A stretch of DNA of 64,000 nt, from positions 2,532,501 to 2,596,500 of the forward strand of contig JANJXV010000130.1 in NCBI GenBank assembly GCA_024803745.1, read 5' to 3'. The position numbers and the translations under genes were made by a program. A model generated the notes under the pieces. The model was not told where the DNA came from. It ran no database searches and saw only the letters and a list, made by a program, of their open reading frames with translations. Source of the DNA: Megascapheus bottae. Its lineage: Eukaryota > Chordata > Mammalia > Rodentia > Geomyidae. Below, piece by piece: positions 31,020-43,164 of this stretch (the first letter of the stretch is position 1; each line of letters begins with the position of its first letter).

Positions 31020-33619
31020 AGTTTCATGTGTACTGTTTAGGCCATAGGGTGCAGGCGTACTTTCAGCTCCTATTCCTGCGCCAAAAGCAGACATTACTAA
31101 TGGATTGTGGCTTCTGTCCCTTTAAACTGGACTGTGGTCTCAAATCCATTCTCAACAGAGCCTCCCTCTTCTTCCCTACAAATCCATAGGCAGGAGCAGA
31201 GGGGAACAGATCTTTGTGGTCATTAACAACATTTATTTCCACTCTGTTCCTTCCCCCCACCGCCTCTTTTAATCCTCCCATTTTTCTCTCTTTAGAATCT
31301 AGAATTCTATATCGCACGTGTTAGATAAGTCTCAGAGTTTGCTTGAAAATCTTGTGCTTTTAAAAATGCTTTATGACATTTTATCAATTCACTACCTAGA
31401 ACAATTAGGTACAAATAACCACCATACTCTGTTTTGTTTTGTTTTCAATTTAGGCCTGAAAAAGAAATCTTCTAGTAGATTTCCACTGGTTGGAAATTTT
31501 AAGGTTGGGATAAGTAAACATGGTCATTTTCTAAGGGAGGAGTCTGGTCTCAACCTTAGGAAATACATCAGAGAATTCCAACATGCTTGGCTAACAGTTG
31601 CTAAACTGAGTGGGCTCAGCCAAGAACAGTGGTCCAGATTTATGAGCACATACGAGGCCAACCTTCTTAGGAACACTAATATCTATCATTTGTCCGTTCT
31701 GCGAGAAAGGTCAGGGGATGTGGCAAGGACCATTTCAAGGGTCCCTGTGCCACTTGCATAAGAGACCAATGACCTGCAAACAAGGTCATCTGTTACTAAA
31801 ATGGAAAGGTGCACTGGGAGCACTAGTCTAATTCCAGAGCAGTGATCTGGAGCCTGACAACAAATGCCCTGTGGCTTATATCGCTCCCCAATAAAAATGG
31901 TATTTGATGTTATCCGAGCTAGTCATTGTAAATTAGTTTATTGCAAATGAAGATACAATTTCATGTGGAGAGCAGTAAGCTTTCTTTCTCAGACCCAACA
32001 GCCTGTGAGTTGAATGCAGTCTTTAAAAATATTTGTATTTGTTCCTTTTTCATATTTAAGACCTTATTTCAGGTTTCCAGACTTTAGTCTGGAATGATGA
32101 TGGATGCTTGCATTTTAAACACATAAATAATAAACATTATTATAAAAATATAATATATAGTAATATATTTATTTGTATAAACATAAATAATATATTCTAT
32201 TATATATTTTATATGTAAATATATGTCTAGGAATATAAATATATGTATAATTATACATGCATATTACTATATGGATATGCAATAGTATGTATTATTATAA
32301 GAATTATTGTTACTTTAGAAACCTGAAAAAGTGTCCATTCATGCAAAGGCACTGGGGTATATCTCAGTTACACCTGATCATGCTTGTTTAGTATGTTTCC
32401 TTCCTTCCCTTGAGGTATTTTAGTTTGCAACTCCTGGTTTAGTTTAATAAGTGAGTCATGAAGGCATCGACCATGAAATTGAAGACGTAGTCACCCAAGA
32501 GTGTATTTTAATTTAAATTTAACATTAGCCAATGCTTCAGGCTAATGATAAACATTACCCAACTGCTGCACACACACATACACACCCATACACCAAAGTA
32601 CCCATACAAGCACACACACAAGCACATGTAGCATCTTTACATGGTGTTCTAGTCATTCAACCAAATACCGAGTTGCCAGAAATAGTCAGGGGTCTTAATA
32701 ACAAAGACTTGACCTCAAAAACAAAAACAAAAGGATTTAACCTTCTCTAAAGGATAGAGGATGGTTTCCCTGAAAATGGGAAGCACAAAGCAAGCCTGGT
32801 AACTGAGTCAAGAAGGAAGCTGGGGAGGTGGCAGAGCTGTTACCCACACCACAGCTCGGTGAGGCCTGGAAGCCTGAAGCCTTGCCAGGCACATTTCACT
32901 GGTTGGGGCTGACTCTCACCTCCTGGTCTTCCTCCAGGCTCCCCTAGAGGCAAGTAGAAGAGAAGCCTCCTTCCCCACTCAGGCTTGCACATGGCACTGG
33001 TGTGGAACTTGTCCAGGGCTCCCAGGAAAGTCTATCTCCAGGACTCAGCCAGCATGTGAACATTCTGTGCAGCTCAGCCTCTGGGAACAGGAACCTGATT
33101 TTCTTCCCCAGGATCTCTGGACCACAGGGAAGGGAGAAGCGCTTTCTATAATCCTGACAGAAAAGACAGTGTTTCCATTGCCCCATGCCACACAGGGGCC
33201 TAATTAAATCAGCCTGTGTTACAGGGATTGTACCACAGGGCCTCACACTGATCCCCGCTTCTGTTTCTCAGGCCAAGGGGTTCAGATAATGAACCCGAAC
33301 TGCTTCTCAATTCATTGCAAATTCCAGAAGGCAGGGGAGGAATTTAAAAAAAAATAAAAAAAAAATTAAGCCAGGGTTGATGTTGCCAGGCTATTAAACC
33401 ACTCTTCATTAAACAAAGTAACGAGAAGGCAGAGGAAGGGGTTGATTTTCTAGCCCGGGGAAGTCTTTGTTACAGAGTTCTGACCTTAAGAACTGACAGC
33501 AAAAGGTTTTGTTCATGGAGCAACTCAGACAATGTCAGTTGGATAAAGAAGTCTGTTTGGATTTTTCAAAGTTCTGGAAGAGGAAGGGAGAGTTTAGAAC
33601 TGGAAATGATGATGATGAT
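31020..33619. other. SINE-free unassigned sequence with an AT-rich block
   Basis: 32090-32300 is AT-rich low-complexity DNA. A CA-rich patch lies at 32567-32625. The 147-codon frame at 31318-31761 has no recognisable domain, no codon-use or context support, and begins within non-repeat DNA. I treat it as chance. Confidence 0.45.
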
Positions 33620-33705
33620 GTTGGATACAGAGATACCTGGTCCTGAGTTCACATCCTAGCTCTCTCATTCCCAGCTGTGTGACAGTTCTCAGCTTTATCT
33701 GTGCT
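33620..33705 (+). repeat. MIR SINE remnant
   Basis: 'ctggtcctgagttcacatcc', 'tagctctctcattcc' and 'cagctgtgtgacagttctca' match the MIR head and early core. A (GAT)n run lies at 33607-33621. Confidence 0.65.
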
Positions 33706-33795
33706 GGGTGATGGATATCCAGGGAGTATGCCCACTCCATCAGTCACAGCTGGCTCAGGTATTGGCTTAATGGAAGCCTGTCTGTCTGCCTGCCT

Positions 33796-33920
33796 GCCTT
33801 GCTAGATTTTGAGTCCTATGAGGGGAAAAGATCTCATCTACTTTGTCTACCCGAGAGTCACTTCTCACCCCCCTCAGTAAATATTGGATGAGCATTTAAT
33901 GAATTCACGAATAAGCAAAG
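33796..33920 (+). repeat. L2 3'-end remnant
   Basis: 'ctagattttgagtcctatga', 'gatctcatctactttgtcta' and 'tcagtaaatattggatgagc' follow the L2 3' consensus. Confidence 0.65.
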
Positions 33921-34743
33921 TAAGACGTTTCATTTATCATACCTAGATAATCTTGACAACCACCCCAGGAGACGGGGCCTGCACGTCTGCACCCTTTCCA
34001 AGCATCTCCATTGGAGAACCAATTAGCCAGAAAGGTTAGACCAAAACAATTTTTTTTCTTAAATTCACAAGAACAGACTTTTTTTTGGTAATCTTTACCT
34101 TGAACCTTTCTCCCAATTCCCCAAGACTTTCTGCCACACATGCAAAGACTTTCTTCTGAATTTCAAAATCCTCATTCCCATCCCCTTCCCCAGACCCTAG
34201 ATGATGGAACTAAAGAATCACAAAGAATCAAAATACAGCCTTTGTTCTCATTGAGAAGTCCTTGTTTCCCTGCAGGTGAAGGCCCATGAAATCATTTCAC
34301 ACAAGACAGACAGGCATGCGATGTTTCCCGTCACACATCTGCATCCCACCTGCTTGGACCACTCATCTTATATGGTCCAATGTGCAGTAACCATTGAGGC
34401 ACATCCCCTCTAAAATCAACATTTTTCTTGGTAACATGATCTGCCTCTTTGCTTTATACTTCACATCGCCTCAGAGATTTTATTCTGCCAATGGAAAATG
34501 AACGAATGCCATTTCTTTGGATCTACTTTTGTTAGAAAGGAATAGCATATCTCATTCTGGGAAGACCATTATCAACTGGTATCACAATGCCCACCTTTGT
34601 CTCTGCTCTAGAATTTCAGAGATATGAACCTTACAAGTCTATGGATTCATTCTGTTTTGCCATTTTTGTGGGCAACCCATTAGCCTGTCAGAGGCCAGTG
34701 AGCCAAGGACAATTGTAGATCTTTGTTTTCTTTTTCAATTTCC
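33921..34743. other. Unassigned non-coding sequence
   Basis: Nothing recognised. Confidence 0.5.
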
Positions 34744-34961
34744 TTTTTTTTTCTTGATGGTACCACTGGTGGAATTCAGGGCCTCATGCTTCCTGAGCAA
34801 GCACTCTGCCATTTGAGCACACAGTAGTCCTTTTCAGTTCACTTGCTTTTAGTTTCTCAAATGGATTCTTGGGCTTTTACCCAGGCTTTCTTCAGATCAT
34901 GATCCTCCTACTTCTGCCTCCTGAGTACCTGGGATGACAGATATGGGCTACCATGCCCAGC
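34744..34961 (-). mobile_element. B1-dID-type SINE (B1 head + ID-like tail), old
   Basis: Minus strand: a B1-like head ('cctcctgagtacctgggatg' complement near 34917) is followed by an ID-like tail ('caagcactctgccatttgag' complement near 34799). Unlike the B1-Geo elements, the tail resembles a plain ID monomer, as in the B1-dID class of other rodent lineages. It is much more diverged, so probably older. Confidence 0.7.
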
Positions 34962-35607
34962 AATGCAAATCATAAGTTTTTAAGATCAAATAGAATAAAG
35001 GATGGTTGGCTATCATTGATTTTCTGAGAAATCAATATCCAAATCAACTATCTAAGTCACCATTTACATTCAAATAGTCTACACAAAGCTACGGTGTTCT
35101 TGAGCCCAGTTCCACAGTCAGGTTAGAAACCTATGGGTTGGAATAACTACTATAAATCGGACTTTTCCAAATATAAGTGATTGTCTTTTAGACCACATGG
35201 AATGCTTACAGAAATTGTGAATTCCAAGGCTTACCTCCTAGAGAGTTTAATAACACAGGGGACCCCCAGAATGTATAGCCCTGATCCATACCCTGCTTCT
35301 GCAGGAAGGGGCTTCAAGTAACTTCATGAGCTCATTGCACGCCCTCCAGTGCGACACTCAAGTGCTCTCAGGCTTAATTTCCTCATCTGAACACCAGGTA
35401 CGAAAACACCCAGGCAATGTCACGAAATGCTGCCAAGTTAATCTGTGCGGAGGTGGTTGGCAATTCTATCAAGTGCTCTATACAGGTATAAAGTATTCCA
35501 GTTTTCAGCTCACTTGGTTGTAATGTTTTTTATTTTTGCTTATTGGGGACCAGTTTCAGGTGATTTGCAAGGTCCACTGTATAAAGGAAATATAAAAAGC
35601 AAATTTG
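34962..35607. other. Unassigned non-coding sequence
   Basis: Nothing recognised. Bases 35595-35607 are the left target-site duplication of the next SINE. Confidence 0.5.
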
Positions 35608-35796
35608 GGCTGGGAGTTTGGCCTACTGGTAGAGTGTTTGCTTTGCATGCACAGAGACCCAGGTTCGATTCCTTGGTACCACATACATAGAAAAAAGCCG
35701 GAAGTGGTGCTGAAGCTCAAGTGGTAGAGCTCTAGCCTTGAGAAAGTCCAAGGACAGTGCTCAGGCCCTGAGCTCAAGCCCAGGACTGGTTTAAAA
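35608..35796 (+). mobile_element. IDL-Geo SINE with 13-bp target-site duplication
   Basis: Left monomer 'ggctgggagtttggcctact', B-box 'aggttcgattcctt'; Geo monomer 'gccggaagtggtgctgaagc'. The perfect duplication 'aaaagcaaatttg' is at 35595-35607 and 35797-35809. Confidence 0.95.
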
Positions 35797-35880
35797 AAAA
35801 GCAAATTTGATGATGATGCCAAGCTGATAGCCATGGGGGTTCTAAACTGCATGGGTTCTGTGGGTGTGTCGAAAACTTAA

Positions 35881-36080
35881 GGAGTAATGGCTGTAATCCT
35901 AGAGGCCATTCTGGAGGCTAGAATATGAGAAAAGTCTATGGGAGACTCTTATCTCCAATTCACTACCAAAAGCAACAACAAAAGAAACAGAAATGGAGCT
36001 GTGGTTCAAGTGGTGAAGCTCTAGAGTTTCTGCAAAGAAGCTCAGGTATAGCACCCAGCCCTAAGTTCAAAACAAAAACA
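35881..36080 (+). mobile_element. B1-Geo-type composite SINE, diverged
   Basis: Head 'taatggctgtaatcctagag' with internal losses, linker 'gactcttatctccaattcac', A-box region 'ctgtggttcaagtggtgaag', and B-box remnant 'aagttcaaaac' in an A-rich tail that joins the next SINE directly. Confidence 0.8.
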
Positions 36081-36305
36081 AAGCCCAGGCTCATGCCTGT
36101 AATCCTAGCTACTCAGGAGGCTGAGATCTGAGGATCAAGGTTCAAAGCCAGCCCCAGCACAAAAGGACCTGAGACTCTTATCTCCAATTAACCTCTAGAA
36201 AACAGGAAGTGGGGCTTGGCTCAAGGGTCGGGTGGTAGCCTTGAGCCGAAGAGCTCAGGGACAGCACCCAGGCTGAGTTCAAGCCCTATGACCCACAAAA
36301 AAAAA
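36081..36305 (+). mobile_element. B1-Geo-type composite SINE inserted in the A tail of another
   Basis: It starts 'gcccaggctcatgcctgtaa' straight after the A-rich tail of the preceding copy. It has the 'cacaaaaggacctgagactc' linker and 'gcttggctcaagggtcgggt' tail of the short-tail subfamily (also 3264 and 6787). Poly-A of nine at the end. Confidence 0.92.
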
Positions 36306-36742
36306 GACAATTCTAGCCCAAAGTCAATGGCAAATAGTGGTAACATGTCCAACTCTTAAGTAAAAGGTGACAGCTTTGGAAAAGCTACTGAAGATTCAAA
36401 ACCACTACTGTGTATGCACACTCCCCCACCTCTCCTTCCATTGTCCCAGGATTAAATATTCATTGCCTTTCTCTGTGCAAACAGAGACAGAGCCTAAGAC
36501 ACACATCATAAAAAATGCAATGTAAAGTTTCTCCCTAATTTCAGTTTCTGTATTAGAAATGCATTTTTGAATGACCTTCCCACTGCTGGGGTCGAACACC
36601 TAATCTTCCCTGCCCGGGTGAGTGTTATTCTGGGGAAACGTGGGTGTGTATGGAAGACCAAGAGATCAAGGACAAATCCCCATCAGCTGTCTGGCAATCC
36701 TCACCCCATCAACACACACAGTGTTCAACATATGTTCAGGAA
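36306..36742. other. Unassigned non-coding sequence
   Basis: Nothing recognised. Confidence 0.5.
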
Positions 36743-36925
36743 GTCAGGCGCTGGTAGCTCATACCTGTAATCCTAGCTACTCAGAAGGCTGAGATCTGAG
36801 GATCATGGTTCAAAGCCAGCCTGGGCAGGAAAAGTCCAGGAGACTTTTATCTCCAATCCATCACCAGAAAAACAGAAGCGACACTGTGACTCAAAGCAGT
36901 AGAACACTAGCCTGCAGAAAAAGAT
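36743..36925 (+). mobile_element. B1-Geo-type composite SINE, 3'-truncated
   Basis: Head 'tcaggcgctggtagctcata' through 'cctgggcaggaaaagtccag'. The right monomer 'ctgtgactcaaagcagtag' stops after the A-box region, before the B-box. Confidence 0.88.
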
Positions 36926-38004
36926 GAAGGCCCACAACCAGCGTGAGCCACTGGCACTCTGTTTCCACTGCTCTTTTGAAGGCAGGGATATTTACATTAA
37001 CATATTGTATATGATTCCTATGAAACTCCAAATACGCGTGAAAGAAAATACAACAGCACTCACCAAGTTCTACTACGTTTTCTTCCGACTAACTCCTGTT
37101 TACAAACGTTGAAGGCTCTGGTGTAGCTCAGGAAACCTTTTCAAAGCTCCAGCAGTTAATTATAGCTGACTCTGGGGCTGGGAAAGCCGACTACACTACA
37201 CTCTGAGATCAATGGCTCTGGCTAGACTGGGAGGGGAGAAATGCCACTCAGATGGTAATCACTGAATGCTTCTCAAACCCAGGGAAGCAAGGCAGGGCCT
37301 CACTCCCATAATCCTCTGCACCAGCTCTTCCACACAGGTCAATGCAAAAGCAGCCTGCACTCCCCAAGCAAAACCTGCCACAGCTCTCCAGAGAAACAAA
37401 CGACATTCCCATACAGAACGTATTATGTGTATATATTACTACTTACGCTATCATAATACATGCAAATGTAAAGAATATAACGTAGAATATCCAAACATAC
37501 AATGAAGTGCATCACTGATTGTTGAGCCCTCCAGCTGGGCCCATAGCCTGTGCTGCAACTACAGAACTTGAGCGGGCAGATGTCTCTATTGGTATATTGG
37601 CTTACATTACTGTGGATGCGCACTCAAGAGTGAGACTTATTTACTTGGGCTTTCCCCCCCCCCATTCTGTCAATTAGAAAGGGCAAGCCCTGGTTTGCCA
37701 CCTTCTCCACCATTGTAACTGCTTTGCTTACTATACGGAAGTCCTCAGGTAATTCTTGCCAAGTGGATGGATGCTGGCAAAAGACTTAGAGAAACCATCT
37801 GCCAAGAATTAATAGAGGTTACTCTGCAGAGAGATTAGGAGATGACTTTTAAATACACTGCTGTTACCCTTTTTAATTTTAATATTTTTGGAGCCAACTT
37901 CTGCGGAAACTATTTTTCTAATGAAGAAGAAAATGAAATGAATGTAGCTTGGGACCCAAGTGATCCCAAACATGAATAGTAGCTAAGAAGTTTAGCCTTC
38001 AAAA
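36926..38004. other. Mostly unassigned sequence
   Basis: Apart from a 17-bp SINE-like scrap ('gcgtgagccactggcac', 36941-36957) and a C run at 37652-37663, nothing is recognised. Confidence 0.45.
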
Positions 38005-38125
38005 GCCAGGCACGTGCCTGTCATCCTAGTCACTCAGGAGGCTGAGACCTGAGGATCACAGTCCAAAGCCAGCCTGGACAGAAAAGTCCATGAGACTCGA
38101 ATCTCTGCTTAATCAACAAAGCTCA
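38005..38125 (+). mobile_element. B1-Geo-type SINE, head portion only
   Basis: 'gccaggcacgtgcctgtcat', 'actcaggaggctgagacctg' and 'cctggacagaaaagtccatg' form the 7SL-like head and part of the linker. The right monomer is absent. Confidence 0.85.
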
Positions 38126-38998
38126 TTGGTGGGTGAGAAGAATGCACAGCACTGACACCCATGGAGGGACGGTGTAAGTAGATCAGGCCTCTGCCGCCAG
38201 GGGGCGTCTCCTCCATCTAGAGCTGCATGGCCAGCTGGTGAACAGGAGGGGAAGGCTGTCCTTTGAGATGCTATCTGTAATGCAGCCAGCTGGCAGATAG
38301 CTTGGTGCAACGCAAGCCTGGCATTTAATAAACCAGAAGTGTCGTTTTACTACTGAACCCTCTCCTTTATACTAAGAAGATAATGAAGACACTATCTGGC
38401 ATTTCTTGGGGCATCTGGAAGAGTTAAAGAAGTGAAGAGCTTGCTTTGCTCTGGAGAGGAGGAAGATAAATCTTTACACGCGGAGGAAAAGCCTGTATAA
38501 AAAATGGATCTTCTTTGGTATTGGAGGAGAGGAGGGAGCTATAATTTGTTTGTAAAGGGCACTTCGAAGTTTTACTTCAGCAATTTTATTACAAATTAAC
38601 AAGACAACCCTCATAAGCATAAAATAACAACCATAAAGATAGAGGTGGGATTTTTTTTAAAGCTTTTATCTCAACCAGTAGGAATGCTGTTATAAAAGAT
38701 GGATACGTAAAATAAGGCAGAGGATAGTTTTGGATAAGAGGGTGAACTAGAATGCCCTGCACGTCACAGACACAGGATACTAGGAATGGAAGTTTGGGGG
38801 ATTAATTGAAGAAGAGTTCTCCAGAGATATAAAGAGAGGCAGAGAAAGTGAATTCCTGAGAAAAATGATAATCAGGGTGATGTTCCCCCCAGTGCCAGGA
38901 ATTGTTTGATGAATCGGTGGCATTTTGATATCTAATATTTCATTTCAAGTGATTGCTTATCATGGTTCATGCTGTAATTTCCTGCCATTAGCCAAAGC
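38126..38998. other. Unassigned non-coding sequence
   Basis: Nothing recognised. Confidence 0.5.
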
Positions 38999-39210
38999 AA
39001 GAAGGGGAGGGGGGAGAGGGGGAGGGAGGGAGAGGGAGGAGGAGAAGGAAGGGGAGAGGAAGGGGGAGAGGGAGAGGGGGAGAGAGGTGGAGGGAGAGGG
39101 GGAGAGAGGTGGAGGGAGGGAGGGAGGGAGGGGAGAGGGAGGGGGAGAGGGGGAGAGAGAGGGGGAGAGGGGGAGAGAGAGGGAGAGAGAGAGAGAGGAA
39201 GAGAGAGAGA
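38999..39210. repeat. Long purine tract, G/A-only
   Basis: More than 200 bases that are nearly pure purine on the plus strand, mixing GGGGA, GGGA, GGA and GA units, with a few T in 'gaggtggaggga' units. It opens long Arg/Glu/Gly-rich and Pro/Ser/Leu-rich frames on both strands that are not genes. Confidence 0.98.
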
Positions 39211-40112
39211 GTCTCCATTTAAACAAGTCACACCATGAGGACTAAACCTGTCATTCTTAAGCATAAGAGAATCTTCAAGAGACTACTTTTCTAGTTAATA
39301 TAGCTAATTCGAACTAGTACCGAGGCTTTCCTATGTATTAGGAAAACTATGGAAACTTGTATTTTCAGACTTTGCTCTTTATTTTCCCGGAATTGACAAG
39401 TTTTTCAGATCAAATTCTCTTTAAATCCAAAAGCAGATCCTTTTCATAGAAACAAAGAATTTAGTTAATATATAGATTTTATTTCCACACACAATAAAAA
39501 GAAGTTGCCGCTGTGGCATTATTTTAAGAAAAGCTGTGAGAGTTGAGAAGCAACAAGTGATAACTCCCCAGAGGTAGAAACCCAACACAAGACAGGACCA
39601 GAGCAAAGAATCCCTGTAGACACCGGACGAGGTATCAGACTTTTTTTTCTCTCCCCTTGGATCAGAGCTCAATGCTTCCATTTAAAATGTTCACCAATTC
39701 AATGCATATTTAAGGCTGCATGGTGTAATGTGTACACACAATGGAATGGCTACCGTGGCCCAGCCATCCTTCATCTCATGTAGCTTGTGTCTATGGCAAA
39801 ACACCTCAAATCTATACTCGCAAAAATAAGTCTGTACATTGTAGATGAACAGGAAAACGAGGAAACAGCTCAAAAGTCAGGAAACAAAGGGGAGCTGGCA
39901 AGGATTCCCAGAGGAAGTGACATTTGAAGGATGAGGAAGATGGTCTCACCACACTGGTGGAAGCAGCTACCTGAAAGTACAGGGGACATATGAGTCTGGG
40001 TGGGGAAACCAAGAAATGTTTGGTATTATCAGAGTTTATGAAGGTTATGGAGAAGTAACAGGATCTGACTTTGAAAAGTAGTCAGAGGTCTCTGGTCTGT
40101 ATTGATAGGAAC
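39211..40112. other. Unassigned non-coding sequence
   Basis: Nothing recognised. Confidence 0.5.
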
Positions 40113-40345
40113 CTTTTTGTTGTTTCTTGTCATTTGTGGGGCTTGAACTCGAGGCCTGACCGTCTTTTGCACAAGGCTAATGATCTACTACTTTGAGCCA
40201 CAGCTCTACTTCTGGTTTGTGAGTGGTTCACTAAGGATGAGAGTTTTACTGGGACTTTTCTGCCCCGGCTAGCTTCAAATTGCAATCCTCAGATTTCAGT
40301 CTCCCGAGTAGCTAGGATTACAGATGTGAGCCACTGGCACCCAGT
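40113..40345 (-). mobile_element. B1-Geo-type composite SINE
   Basis: Minus strand: B-box complement 'ggggcttgaactcgaggcct', A-box region 'ctactttgagccacagctct', head complement 'gagtagctaggattacagat'. The flanks 'tgataggaacc' and 'tgatatgaact' may be a mutated target-site duplication. Confidence 0.9.
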
Positions 40346-40924
40346 TTGATATGAACTTCAAAAGATCCATTCAGTGTAGAGAAGGAAAACTGGAGATTAT
40401 GTAAGGATGCAAAAGACTCCTATTTCTAATAGACACTCTACCACTAACTTAAGCAATCCACTTTCCCAGCCTTCAGAACCTTCAAGGAAAGCCTGGGGAG
40501 ATGTGTTTCTGTCCTCTGAACACTGTGTAAAAACACAAGTGGGAATGAGGAGGCGGGAAATGGCATATCTAAGAATGAGCTAGGATAAACCTACCGAAGG
40601 GGAGCACTCCACTAAAAGTGCTCAGAACAAATGCATGGGATGCAGAAAGCCCTCTGAGTCACCAAGTTCCGCGGGCAAAGCATGCTGCCACCCAGAAATC
40701 TGGAAGAAACCTCCATGGTGTTTTTCATGGCAGTGACATGATTTTCTATTTCCTTCCACCACATACAAAGGCTCCAGGTCATCCTCATTCTTGCAAATAC
40801 AATGGTCTTCTGATGTCAGCAGGCTGGCAGCTTTGAGCCTTGATCTTGATAGCTTTGATGTTTTTCACTTCCCTCATGACTGGTAACTGGAAACCTTTTT
40901 TTCCCCCCCTCTTGAATGAATAAA
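40346..40924. other. Unassigned non-coding sequence
   Basis: Nothing recognised. Confidence 0.5.
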
Positions 40925-41290
40925 CACATTGGTCATTTCTAGATGCTCCTTGGAGAAACTCTATGCAGAGTCTCTGGCCTGTTTTCTAATGGACTTGTTA
41001 ACACTGCATTGGTAATTGGACTGTAGGAGCTCTTCGTGTATTTCAGAAATTAGGCCTTTGTTTTTTTCTTTCCACAGGCATCCCAAGGGCTGGCAGACAT
41101 TTTCTCACACGTTTGCAAGTTTCCATTTTGTCAGTGACGTATTTCTTTTTGCCGCACAGAAGCTCTTAAGTTCGATGCAGTCTCATCTGTCTACTTTTGC
41201 TTTTCCTCCAGATGTTGCTGAAGTTAATTCCGTGACTTCTCTGTCAAGACCGCGTCTGGTGAGGCTTTGACTTTTTGTTCCAAAAGTTTT
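40925..41290 (-). mobile_element. Old L1M fragment (ORF2 region, antisense)
   Basis: 'agatgctccttggagaaact', 'aggagctcttcgtgtatttc', 'gacattttctcacacgtttg', 'gccgcacagaagctcttaag' and 'ctgtcaagaccgcg' follow the complement of mammalian L1 ORF2 upstream of its C-terminal region. An 84-codon plus-strand frame inside it is antisense noise. Confidence 0.78.
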
Positions 41291-41869
41291 ACCCACAAGA
41301 AAAAAACATTTGAAATCACCGCCTTGAGTGATTAGTACACCAAAATCTCGAGAACAATTAGCATTCCCAAAATGCTGCTCGTATGTGAATGGCTTTCACT
41401 GGCATCAGAATGACCAAATTAGATCAATTAATTCTATCATTTAATTAATTACATGTCCCAGGGCTATCTTAAAGGCCTCAGATAACAACTGAAAAGAAAC
41501 CCCAAACAGTTGCTTTGATATCAAGTAGTTACATCCCTAAGTCTTACTTAATAAGGAATAGCCCAATTGAAAACAAGAGGGCATTATTATTTTATCAGCA
41601 CTCTGAAACAAATGCACTAAATGGTTTGTTACCAATCTGCAAGTTATCTTTATACCATCCAGACGAGGTAGTTCAAATCCTACGTGATTTGCATGTAAGC
41701 CCTTCTGGTCACCACACAATCAAACTGAATAATGTCACTCATCTTCAGGTAAAATGGTGTTTATAATGTCCTGAGAGACTATAGGGACCGCCAGTAGTCC
41801 TCTTTTCCTTCTCTCACATGAAAATATAGCATTTGAAATTTGAAAGATAGAAAACAAAACCCAGACTTC
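41291..41869. other. Unassigned non-coding sequence
   Basis: Nothing recognised. The 83-codon frame at 41515-41766 has no motif. Confidence 0.5.
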
Positions 41870-42108
41870 ATAGGTGCCAATTCTGGGCCTTGAACTCAGT
41901 GCCTAGGTGCTGCCCCTGAGTGTTTTGCTCAAGGCTAGTACTGTACCACTTGAGTCACAGCTCCACTTCCAGCTTTTTTGGGAGTGGTTTCTTTAGAGAT
42001 AAGAGACTTATGGACTTTACTGGCCAGGCTGGCTTCAAACGGAGGGATTCTCAGATCTCAGCCTCCTGAGTATCTAGGATTCCAGGTGTGAGTGATTGAT
42101 GCCCAGCT
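41870..42108 (-). mobile_element. B1-Geo-type composite SINE
   Basis: Minus strand: 'ggccttgaactcagtgccta' (B-box complement), 'ccacttgagtcacagctcca' (A-box complement) and 'cctcctgagtatctaggatt' (head complement). Confidence 0.9.
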
Positions 42109-43164
42109 AACACTCAGATTTTCCACTTTCATCCCTGTGCTGGTTGACGAGGCATTCAGTGAGTTCAGCATGTGAATGGAGACCATTTACAATTTCCCTG
42201 GACACCTTTCCACACCCGACTTTCTTCACCTTCTCATGCACATAGAGACACACAAGAAGAAATTCCAACCATACAAAACAGAATTCTGAAAGCTCTCATT
42301 ACAAAGCCCAGTAAGAATCAAAACTCCACCATAGATAATTAGCTTACATGCCGCTCTGATCACACCACGGTGTCATCTCTAGGCTGCAGGGAAGATGTCT
42401 TTAACTATAGACAACATTATCATGACTCGTACAACAGAAGAGATTCTGAGACAAGGATTTCAGTGCCTGATAATACACAGTACAGGGACAGTGGAGGTGC
42501 TGGAGCCTGAGAATTTACAAAATCAGGAGGAATCAGAAGGGAAAATGTCACAGTCTCACTTTGATATTCTGCCCCGCTCCCCTTAATTATTGTGCTACAC
42601 TGTTTGCTGAGGAATGCCATAATCAAGCATCATTTTCTTGTCTAACCCTATGGTGATGTCCCAGCTTGCACGTCTTAAGCTCACCCCCAAACATAAGACA
42701 CGGGATCTTCCCAATCTGCTTTGATGCCCTAACCCTGTGAACAGAATTTCCTTACTGGCAATACAGCCTGGTAAGCACTTCTGTCATTTGCTGCCAAAAA
42801 CTCGCTCAAAAACTTGATGCTTCTCTTAATTCTGCACATGAATTCAAATTTGCTATACCAGAAATCTATCTGCTGTCAATCACAGATCATCAATAATAGA
42901 TAATAATATCCATATCATTACGTCCGTGGTAGCAATTTATCTGTCTGCATAACCACTTGGTTGGTGATGGCTGTTCACTTTTCAGAGAGAAGTTCAGAAG
43001 AGTTCCGTGGGTTTGTCCCAAGCAACAGCATACTGAGGAAATGGCTGAATTTGTACCTCACGGTCCATCTCCTTTCCACCGAGTGGTCAGGAGGTCAATG
43101 TGTTCTACAGTACACACACTCTTTGCTAGAAATAGAAAGGAATTTCTTTTGGGCAATACTTAGG
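42109..43164. other. Unassigned non-coding sequence
   Basis: Nothing recognised over about 1 kb. Confidence 0.5.

Noticed and set aside
31318..31761. 147-codon plus-strand frame in non-repeat DNA
   Set aside because: No family motif, no splice or promoter context, and no codon-use signal that I can see. The start codon is not ATG in the genome strand ('gtgttagat').
38925..39264. Long Arg/Glu/Gly and Pro/Ser/Leu frames on both strands
   Set aside because: They are translations of a G/A-only simple repeat. The same applies to frames at 17139-17403, 60380-60709, 62007-62318 and 62887-63449.
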